Shown here: positions 1 through 8,100 of the stretch, piece after piece
How positions within the stretch are numbered: the first letter of the stretch is position 1
How the letters are laid out: each line of letters opens with the position of its first letter
Assembly (NCBI GenBank): GCA_026770595.1
Contig: MU634304.1
Span: 1 to 13,429 of the forward strand
DNA length: 13,429 nucleotides
DNA from: Ochromonadaceae sp. CCMP2298
Lineage: Eukaryota; Sar; Synurophyceae; Ochromonadales; Ochromonadaceae
Direction of reading: 5' to 3'
The notes under the pieces: model-generated
What the model saw: only the letters and a program-made list of their open reading frames with translations
What the model was told of the DNA's origin: nothing
Database searches by the model: none
Position numbers and translations under genes: made by a program

Positions 1-8
1 AGGGTGGG

Positions 9-220
9 CAGGGAGCGGAATTTTGATTTAGGGCGCAGCGGCTGAGCGGCACTACCTTTGGGTCCTAAGTTTGGCGGTTCTGGGTGCAGAGCAAGTTTCG
101 GGGCAGGGTTCTGAGTTCGCCAGGCGCGTCAACGGCCTGCTGCGTCGGGGATCTGTTTCAATCACCTTCTGTGAGGTTTGCTAGGGAGTGGAATTTCTAT
201 TTAGGTCTTAGCGGCTGAGC
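9..220 (+). repeat. imperfect 39-bp direct repeat (9-47 and 182-220)
   Basis: The two 39-bp segments match at 32 of 39 positions without gaps, ending in the identical block AGCGGCTGAGC. They lie 173 bp apart. This may be an old local duplication or part of a repeat family that continues past the left edge; the window does not show which. Confidence 0.5.
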
Positions 221-223
221 TGT

Positions 224-619
224 TTGAGCCGGTTTCCCCCTGTATTCTGCAGCTGCAGTGAGGCAGAGGAGGAGCAGCAAGAGCAGCGCGTCAGTAAGAG
301 AAGAGCAGCGCAACAGATCGTAACAGCGAGACAGGAGCAGATCAATAATGTAGAAGAATCAACAGCAGAACAATATCTCAATCTCTCTACCCTCCACGCC
401 CCCCCCCACCATCCTCTTTCTCTCCCCCCCCTCTCCTCCCTCATGAGACCTACATGCCCCATCCACTCTCCCCTGTATTCCGAAGAGCAGCGCAGATCAG
501 TGGCACAGCCATACTGGGTAGTATGGATGCAACTAATATCCTCACTACCTAGTATCCTAATATCCATACCGGTACTGCTGTCCTTTGTCGAGAGGGGAGG
601 GAGAGGGAGCATGACATAA
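224..619 (+). other. possible 3' exon of a gene entering from the left
   Basis: An open frame follows a plausible 3' splice site (pyrimidine-rich TTTCCCCCTGTATTCTGCAG, ending at about 251). Its first part is a charged, Glu/Gln/Arg-rich segment (from SEAEEEQQEQRVSKRRAA onward) that looks like a helical coil. After about residue 50 it turns into low-complexity Pro/Leu/Ser sequence encoded by C-runs and then into nothing recognisable. The minus strand is open over the same span. It may be the C-terminal exon of an upstream gene or a chance frame; the C-rich DNA could keep stops rare by composition alone. Confidence 0.2.
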
Positions 620-945
620 CTTTGACAAAAGATAGACTTCTATAGCTACAATATTATTGCGGTAATGCTAAATATGCGTGTATCTTTTTATTAATTGTGT
701 TTTAGCCAAATCTAAGGAAAGTTTTTTGTGGTAATAGGGGGTCAATCAGTCTAGTACAATGCTCAACGGATTGTTTTGAGATCCTTCCATTCGAAGGGCC
801 CGAATTTGAGGAATTGTTGGGTGCGAGGGCTCTTAAGAGGAAAAATAACCCTCTCCCAAAAGTCGATTCCCTTGCGTTTTGTACGTACGGTCCCCTTTTA
901 TTTCGGGGGACCTCGGCTTTTGTTGGGAAAAAAAGTAGACCGTTG

Positions 946-974
946 AAAGTCGGACGTGCAAAAGTCGGACGTGC
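946..974 (+). repeat. tandem duplication of a 14-bp word
   Basis: AAAGTCGGACGTGC occurs at 946-959 and again at 961-974, giving a 15-bp period. It lies about 165 bp upstream of the SMC2 start codon, so a regulatory role is conceivable, but two copies are not enough to claim one. Confidence 0.6.
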
Positions 975-1138
975 TGGCGAAAGGTAGTCGAGTTGCCGCC
1001 CACAAAAGTAAAAAGAGAGCCTCAACAGCGCCACAATCTTGGAAGGTCTGTCCCTCGACTTAATCGCGGCGTCAATCTAGCAGTCGCTTTTCTCTACTGG
1101 CTGATTCAAGCAATCGCTGAAGAGAGGAACCAGACGCG

Positions 1139-4100
1139 ATGTACATCCAGGAAATCATCCTCGATGGGTTCAAGAGTTATGCCCAAAAGACCGTGGTGTC
1201 TGGGTTCGACCCGCAGTTCAACGCAATTACTGGTCTAAACGGGACCGGAAAGAGTAACATCCTGGACTCCATCTGCTTCGTGCTGGGCATCTCGAACCTG
1301 ACGCAGGTGCGCGTGGGCAACCTACAGGAGCTGGTGTACAAGCAGGGGCAGGCTGGAGTTACCAAGGCCTCCGTGACAATTATCTTCAACAATTCCGATG
1401 TGGCCTCCAGTCCTGTGGGCTACGAGCAGCACAAGCAGATCACCGTGACGCGCCAGGTGGTGATCGGCGGCAAGAACAAGTACATGATCAACGGCCACAC
1501 GGTCCAGCAGAACCAGGTGCAGAACATGTTCCACTCCGTGCAGCTGAACGTGAACAACCCGCACTTCCTCATCATGCAGGGCCGCATCACCAAGGTGCTC
1601 AATATGAAGCCCCAGGAGACGCTCTCTATGATCGAGGAGGCAGCGGGCACTCGTATGTTCGAGACCAAGAAGCAGGCGGCCGTGAAGACCATCGAGAAGA
1701 AGCAACTGAAGGTGGAGGAGATTACCAAATGCATCAACGAGGAGATTACCCCCACGCTGGAGAACTTGCGCAACGAGCGCAAGGACTACCACACCTGGCA
1801 GTCGAACAACACGGAGTTCGAGAGACTCGAGAGGTTCTGCGTGGCGCATGAGTACCAGTCTGTGCAGGACAAGGTGGCTTCGGCAGACGCGGATCGACAG
1901 AAGTTGACAGATGAGCAGGAGGAGTTGGAGGCTAGGCAGGCAGAGTGTGGCAAGAACGCCTCCGTGTGTGCGCAGAAAATCGGCGAGATCGAGCGCATGC
2001 GTGGGGACGAGATGGAGGGCGAGCTGGCGGGACTGAAGAAGATCGAGACGGACCTGTCCAAGGACCTTGTGAAGATCTCCACCCTGCACTCCAACCAGAA
2101 AGAGTCCCTTACGGCGGAGGAGGAGCAGCTGGCCACCCTATTGCGCCAGTGCGATCAGGCCACCGCATCGCTGGCGGAGAAGCAGGCAGAGCTGCAGACG
2201 TGCGAGGGGCTGCTGAGGGACAGCGAGGGCCTCACCGCGGCAGCTGAGGAGACTTACACCTCCCTGCGTGACAAGTACCAGAACGCCTGCGCGGGTGTGA
2301 CGGACGAGACCTCCGCGGAGCTGCTGAGTCTGCCGGAGCAGATCGGCGTGTGGGAGAAGAAGGAGCGAGAGACGCAGTCCACTATGCAGCAGTGCCAGCA
2401 GAAGGCTACATACGCTACTAAGCAGCTGAAGGATCTGCAAAAGACCTCCTCCAGCCAGACTGCTGACCACGCCTCCATCCTCAGGGAGGCTGACGCTCTC
2501 AAGGCCAAGATCGCCCAGTGCGAGAAGCAGATTGCGGATGTGCGCAGGGGGGACAAGGCCCTGGCCGGGTTGGATGAGGGGGCGCTGCGCACGCAGGCGG
2601 CCGCTTTGCACTCCTCTGTGGCTGGCCTGCGTGACCAAGTGGAGCAGCTCACGGCGCAGCTAGAGGCACGGCTGACGTTCGAATTCCGCGATCCGGAGAA
2701 GAACTTCGACCGTACGCGTGTGAAGGGTCTGGTGGCCCGATTGGTGACAGTCAACAAGGCCGAGGCTGCCACGGCCCTGGAGATCGCCGCCGGCGCGAAG
2801 CTCTACCAGGTCGTGGTGGATACGGAGAATACGGGCAAGTTGCTGCTGCAGAAGGGCGGCCTGCGCAAGCGCGTAACCATCCTGCCCCTGAACAAGATCA
2901 ACTCTCGCTGCACCGACCCGACCAAGGTGAGCCGCGCCAAGCAGATGGCTAAGGGTATGGGGGGCTCTGCGCAGCTTGCACTGGAGCTGGTAGGCTACGA
3001 CGCAGAGCTTACGAGGGCAATGGAGTATGTGTTCGGCAACGCCATTGTGTGCGACACATCTGCTATAGCCAAGGCCATCGCGTTCGACAAGAACATCAAG
3101 ACGCGCACGGTTACTCTGGAGGGAGACACCTACGACCCCTCAGGCACTTTGACTGGCGGCTCGAAGAACTCTCTGGGGCAGTTGCTGGGCAAGATCGAGG
3201 CCGTGCAGTGTGCGCAGGTAGCGCTCAGGGCACAGGAGGAGCAGCTGGGGGCCATAAGGGGGCAATTGGGGGCCCTAGAAAAGCAAGCCAACTCCCTTAA
3301 AGACGTCAGTCACGACCTGGAGATGAAGACGCACGCCTTGACTATCTGCAACGAGAAGATGGCGGATAGCTCGTACCAGCAGAGTCTCAACCAGGTAGCT
3401 GAATTGCAGGTGCAGCTCGGAGAAATCGAGAAGGAGACACAGGGGGCTAAGGATATGCACAAAAGGGCCAAGGAGGAGCTAGCCAAGCTGCAGGGCGTGG
3501 CATCGTCTTCCAAGAAGAACCGCGAGAAGGTGCTGAAGGATATGGAGAAGGGGGTTAAGGATGCGCAGAAGGCTGCTAATGCTGTGAAGGCTGAGCTGCT
3601 CAAGCTGAAGAATAAACGCGACGTGGTGTTGGCTGAGATCAAGGCCTGCCGCGCGGAGCTCAACACTATCGGCGAGCAGCGGCAGATCTGCGAGGCGGCG
3701 GGTGTGCGTCTGGCGAGAGAGGTGGAGACGCTAGTCACGCAGGTTGGGAAGATCCGCGCTGCATTCGACGACGCCAAGTCTGCTACTGGCGCCAAGACGC
3801 AGGAGCTCAACCGCTGCTCCAGAGAGATCAAGGAGCTGCAGCGGGAGAAGGACGGGCACCTAAAGGAGGCCCAGGCGGCCTCCCTGCAGGCCCGTAAGGT
3901 CACCCACGCCCTAGCGGAGTGGGACAAGGCCTCCAGGGGCAACGCCAATACTCTGCAGGGGATGCTGAAATCCCACCCCTGGATTGAGAAGGAGAAGACA
4001 TTCTTCGGGCAGGTTGGGTCAGACTTCGATTTCGCTGCAAAGGACGTCGTGCAGTGCAGCAAGAGGCACGCTCAGCTTAAGACCGACCAGGACCGTCTGG

Positions 4101-4801
4101 CCAAGAACATAAACAAGAAGGTTATGGGGATGATCGAGAACGCCGAGACGGAGTATGAGGAACTGAACCGCAAGAGAGAGGTCATCCTGAACGACAAGTC
4201 GAAGATCGAGGCGGTCATCAGCGAGCTGGATGTGAAGAAGGCACAAGCGCTACAGGTCACGTGGACCAAAGTGAACAAAGACTTTGGCTCAATCTTCTCC
4301 ATGCTGCTGCCCGGTGTGACGGCCAAGCTCGAGCCCCCTGAGGGGTGTGACGTGTCGGAGGGGCTGGAGGTGAAGGTTGCATTCAACAATATATGGAAGG
4401 ACAGCCTGACGGAGCTATCGGGCGGCCAGCGCTCTCTGCTGGCACTGTCGCTCATCCTGGCACTGCTGCTGTTCAAGCCTGCGCCTATGTACATCCTGGA
4501 CGAGGTGGACGCCGCACTGGACCTCTCGCACACCCAGAATATCGGCATGATGCTCCGCACGCACTTCTCCACCTCCCAGTTCATCGTGGTGTCCCTGAAG
4601 GAGGGTATGTTCAACAATGCCAATGTCATCTACCGCACGCGCTTCGTGGACGGCATTTCAGCTGTGCAGCGCACCGTGGCTGGTAAGGGCAGGGTGCAGA
4701 CGGCGATCATGCCTGCTGAGGAGGAGGAGGACGCGCCTAAGAAGAAGAAGGGCAAGGCGTCCAAGAACACGACACAGGGCGCATCTGCTGTCGAACTGTA
4801 G
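1139..4801 (+). CDS. SMC2: condensin core ATPase subunit SMC2
   Basis: SMC2 pairs with SMC4 to form the ATPase core of condensin, which loops and compacts chromosomes in the nucleus. The protein has 1220 residues; family members are usually near 1200. The N-terminal ATPase half holds Walker A GLNGTGKS (32-39) and the Q-loop glutamine Q147 in IMQGRI, followed by the conserved EEAAGTRM block. Coiled coil runs from about 170 to 510, the hinge from about 514 to 676 (FEFRDPEKNFDRTRVKGLVA at its start, GTLTGGSK at its end), and the return coil to about 1040. The C-terminal half has signature LSGGQ (1093-1097), Walker B YILDE (1118-1122, catalytic E1122) and D-loop D1128. A short Glu-rich then Lys-rich tail (1194-1206) could be a nuclear localisation signal. 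All catalytic motifs are intact. The ATG has G at -3 and begins exactly where the family begins. There is no intron, unlike the downstream gene. The Walker A Thr (T36) replaces the commoner Ser. The family call is secure; SMC4 is excluded by the short N-terminus and the overall match. Confidence 0.98.
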   Translation: MYIQEIILDGFKSYAQKTVVSGFDPQFNAITGLNGTGKSNILDSICFVLGISNLTQVRVGNLQELVYKQGQAGVTKASVTIIFNNSDVASSPVGYEQHKQITVTRQVVIGGKNKYMINGHTVQQNQVQNMFHSVQLNVNNPHFLIMQGRITKVLNMKPQETLSMIEEAAGTRMFETKKQAAVKTIEKKQLKVEEITKCINEEITPTLENLRNERKDYHTWQSNNTEFERLERFCVAHEYQSVQDKVASADADRQKLTDEQEELEARQAECGKNASVCAQKIGEIERMRGDEMEGELAGLKKIETDLSKDLVKISTLHSNQKESLTAEEEQLATLLRQCDQATASLAEKQAELQTCEGLLRDSEGLTAAAEETYTSLRDKYQNACAGVTDETSAELLSLPEQIGVWEKKERETQSTMQQCQQKATYATKQLKDLQKTSSSQTADHASILREADALKAKIAQCEKQIADVRRGDKALAGLDEGALRTQAAALHSSVAGLRDQVEQLTAQLEARLTFEFRDPEKNFDRTRVKGLVARLVTVNKAEAATALEIAAGAKLYQVVVDTENTGKLLLQKGGLRKRVTILPLNKINSRCTDPTKVSRAKQMAKGMGGSAQLALELVGYDAELTRAMEYVFGNAIVCDTSAIAKAIAFDKNIKTRTVTLEGDTYDPSGTLTGGSKNSLGQLLGKIEAVQCAQVALRAQEEQLGAIRGQLGALEKQANSLKDVSHDLEMKTHALTICNEKMADSSYQQSLNQVAELQVQLGEIEKETQGAKDMHKRAKEELAKLQGVASSSKKNREKVLKDMEKGVKDAQKAANAVKAELLKLKNKRDVVLAEIKACRAELNTIGEQRQICEAAGVRLAREVETLVTQVGKIRAAFDDAKSATGAKTQELNRCSREIKELQREKDGHLKEAQAASLQARKVTHALAEWDKASRGNANTLQGMLKSHPWIEKEKTFFGQVGSDFDFAAKDVVQCSKRHAQLKTDQDRLAKNINKKVMGMIENAETEYEELNRKREVILNDKSKIEAVISELDVKKAQALQVTWTKVNKDFGSIFSMLLPGVTAKLEPPEGCDVSEGLEVKVAFNNIWKDSLTELSGGQRSLLALSLILALLLFKPAPMYILDEVDAALDLSHTQNIGMMLRTHFSTSQFIVVSLKEGMFNNANVIYRTRFVDGISAVQRTVAGKGRVQTAIMPAEEEEDAPKKKKGKASKNTTQGASAVEL

Positions 4802-5159
4802 TGCCTCAGGCATCCAAGCGCCCAGTATGCAGTGTCCAGGCATCTACCCAAGAGAGACTAATAGGGACGTGATGCGTGATTCGTGTAGAGCGACTTACCG
4901 TTTAATCTACGGACCCCCAGTGTAAGCATAAACCATAAATTCTTTTACTCTTCAGTATTTTTCGACAGCGGGAAAGGGTATTTTGTGTCCGCTGCAGATA
5001 CGTTTTCGGAAGCGATTTCGGGATTAGCCTTTTTCGCTATTTGGTCTGGGATTTTTTGAGCACTGTCATTCGATCGGTGTTTCGCATGCTCTTGCGCACT
5101 TGTTTCCGCTCTTCTGCATATTTCAAATTCGCCTGCAAGCAGGTTGCTCTATTTGTGCA
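4802..5159. other. intergenic spacer between SMC2 and the zinc-module gene
   Basis: This 358-bp spacer must hold the SMC2 3' UTR and the promoter and 5' UTR of the next gene. An A/T-rich stretch around 4925-4945 (ATAAACCATAAATTC) could serve cleavage and polyadenylation, but no exact AATAAA is present. Pyrimidine-rich sequence precedes the next ATG. No RNA gene or conserved ORF is seen. Confidence 0.5.
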
Positions 5160-8100
5160 ATGGACAGCCAGGAGCTGTTCATGGACCAGTTCCTGGACTG
5201 CATCTCCTCTACCACCGGCACAGGAGCGCGTGCGGAGCACCGAGCAAGCTGCCACAGGTATGTCTGTCCATCTCATTACAATCGTAATCGCCTGACACAT
5301 TAATTTCTCACAATTTAGGTGTGGGAACATCCGCAAGAATGTGATTCGCTGCAACCACTGCCCCCATGTGTGGTGCGAGAAGTGTGGAGATAAAATGAAG
5401 TCCGAGCACGGAGCAGATATTTTTACCAGCGGCTGTCCCCTGGTGAGCTTCCTTTCTCATATCTGTACGACTGAATCTAACCTTTTATCTCACAGTGCAA
5501 CGCCCTCTGCTGCTGCGGGATAAACAAGAGCTCGGAGTGTCCTCGACAGGTAGGTCTAATTTTCTAATCCGCTGCACCCCCCACTAATACCCCTTATTCA
5601 CATCGTAATTCACTGCATTCACATACAGTTCCACTGCTACAAGAAGTGCCCTTCGGCGCGCAAGAAGGGCCCTGAGTCGAGTCCTACTAAACAGAGGGGC
5701 GGTCAGAAGGGCAGGAGAAAGGGCTGCTCTAGTGCTGCGATCCCAGTGGAGGTGGAGGGGGTCAAGCAGGAGCAGGGACAGGTACAGGAGGAGGCAGAGC
5801 AGGAGGAGCAGGAGACCGAGTACGACTTCATGGACGTCAACCTCCTGGACGTGGCTGATCTGATCTGCGTCAGCTCGCAGCACTCTTTGATGGACTTGGA
5901 GGCCTTGGAGACGCACACGCAAGCGCTGGGGACACTGGAGATGCACGCTCAGGAGATCAACGGCTCCCACAACGGACACAACGGCTCACATAACGGCATC
6001 ACGCTCTGCACTCCCGGGGCGCACATGCAGACCCACGCGCAGGGGCTGGGCACGTGCACGCATCACACGCACTACGCGCTGCCAAGCCTAGCGGCTGACG
6101 CACAGAGGCACGCACAGGCGCAGAGACAGGCGCTGGTGCCTATCCGCCGACCCACCCTGGAGGAGCTCGTGGAGTGCGGGGTGGTAGAGGGACCCGTGAA
6201 TGGGATGGGGATCGGTGGGGTGGGTGGGATGGCGATGAACGGGAGGGCCGGGAGCAGTGGGATGGGTGGGGTGGCTCGTATGGCGACTTTGGCTTGTATG
6301 GCGGGTAACGGTATGGCTGGTATGTCTCGTGATGGTACTGGTATGGGTGGTACTGGTATGGGAGGTATGGATGGTACTGGTATGAGTGGTGTGGGTATGG
6401 GTATGGGTATGGGGGGTATGGGTATGGGTGGTATGGATGATATGTCTATGGCTGATATGGGTATGGGGGATATGGCGGCTATGGAGGGGGGTCTGGGTGG
6501 TATGGAGAATGGTATGGGGGGTATGGAGGGGGGGTCGATGGATGAGAGTGGGGACGCCCTGGATGCTCTCTTCTACGACGACAAGGAGACCTCTGCCACC
6601 TCTCCCAGCTCACTCACCCACACGTCTGATACGTCTGCTCACACTCACACGGCTCATACTGCGTATACGGATGCCCACACCTCTCCCAACACATCTGCTC
6701 ACACCTACACCCACACTCCCTACGCTCATACAGCACCTGACACAGACTCCCATATCAGCCCTGACCTCTTCATCCCCGACCTCTGCTGCTCCGGCGGACC
6801 CTTCTTCCTCCAGCCCACATTCCCCCCCCTCGTGCGGCTGCCCTCCATGTTCGACTTCATCGAAAGCATGCAGCTTAATCCCCTAAAGGACATGATTCCG
6901 GATGGGCTTAATCCCCTAAAAGACGGGTACGCACAGGACCTGAGGGATGTGAGGGATGTGAGGGAGAGGGGCTATAATGGTAGTGTGGGGTGTGTGGGTA
7001 GTATGGGTAGGGAGGGTAGTTGGGCCAGAGTGGGCAGTGGAGGTAGTGAGGGTGGGGATAGAGTGGGTAAGAGTGTTGCCCTGCAGATGGCAGACCACTC
7101 CATCAAAAACGTCAGGGCGACTTTCAACGATAACGGGCAGGGTCAGGGGAGGCTGGGGCAGGAGCTGAGCGAGGCGATGGGGCTGGGGGAGGGACTGGGA
7201 CTGGGACTGGGGCAGGAGCTGGGGCTAGGGCGGTTGTTGCTGGATCCGTGGGAGGTGGAGGTGGCGGCTGAGAAGGCACTTCAGCTGAGCCTCCCATTGA
7301 CTCCCAATGTCGACAGTGCATGTGAGTACATCGGCAACAGTGTCGTGGTCAGGTGAGCCTCATATGCATATACACCCATATGTTGCTATCTATAAATCCT
7401 TATATTTATATACCCTTACACCCACCCGCCCATACATTCATGCATTCGTATATGTATATATGTATGTATGTATGTATATTTATTTATTTGCCCATATTAT
7501 CTTATATCGATATACCCACACACCCACACATCTGTATACCCTTACATCCATACATCCATACATCCATACATCCATACATCCATACATCCATACATCCATA
7601 TACCCATATATCTATACATCCATACATATAATCTTATACCGATTCACAGGCACCCGGTCTATCCCTGGCTCCCCATCGGCCGCAGCTCCCACGACGAGCT
7701 GCTGTCCTTCGTAGACTCGCCCAAAAGGGGGGTTAAAAGACCCTGGCCCATAGTGTGCGATAAGCAATTAAAATCCATATGGGAGTCCAGCAGTCTAAAC
7801 CCAAGCAATGGCAATGGCAATGGGAAGAGATGCCACTTCGACTTGGATGGGGATGGGGGGGGCGGGGGGGGTGAGAAGGCGAGGGTGGTGGTGTCGGGTC
7901 ACGCGGAGGTGCTGCGTAGCCTGCTGCCGAGGGGCTTCACCACGTTGGGTGCATCGGCCTTTGCATATGGTACAGCAGCCTCATATAGGACATCTGCATC
8001 TATGGCATATGTACCTATGGCATCTACACCTGCCTCTGCCTCTGCCTCTGCGTTATCAATGACAACATCCAATACCTGTACCTCCAATACCTCCAATGGT

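Larger units (their letters stand above)
1..1138. other. left intergenic region and SMC2 upstream DNA
   Basis: No gene can be firmly supported here. The left part (1-615) carries a diverged direct repeat and one open frame that could be an exon. The part from about 616 to 1138 is AT-richer at first (TTTTATTAATTGTGTTTTAG ends near 704 and looks like a 3' splice site) and then has pyrimidine-rich sequence just before the SMC2 start codon, as expected for a promoter and 5' UTR. The long minus-strand frame at 702-1034 has no recognisable content and part of it (repeated Ala-Arg-Pro-Thr-Phe) merely reads through a 15-bp tandem repeat. Confidence 0.5.

Noticed and set aside
1322-2089. Long minus-strand frame of 255 codons inside SMC2
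   Set aside because: It is antisense to a strongly conserved coding sequence and is Leu/His-rich, as expected from the complement of Gln/Lys/Glu codons.
5746-5748. GTG as a start codon for the exon 4 frame
   Set aside because: Eukaryotic genes rarely start at GTG, and exons 1-3 supply an ATG with a good context and complete the zinc module.
6386-6886. Trp/Val-rich open frame overlapping the Met/Gly repeat
   Set aside because: It is the shifted reading of GGTATG-type repeats and then Thr/His codons; stops are absent because of composition.
7354-7356. In-frame TGA between two long open frames, suggesting two genes or a disrupted pseudogene
   Set aside because: GT-AG sites at 7353 and 7649 remove it, and the joined transcript keeps a single frame with a total length divisible by three.
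7544-7600. Regular 8-bp repeats resembling an array
   Set aside because: The units are contiguous with no unique spacers, so this is a microsatellite and not a CRISPR array.
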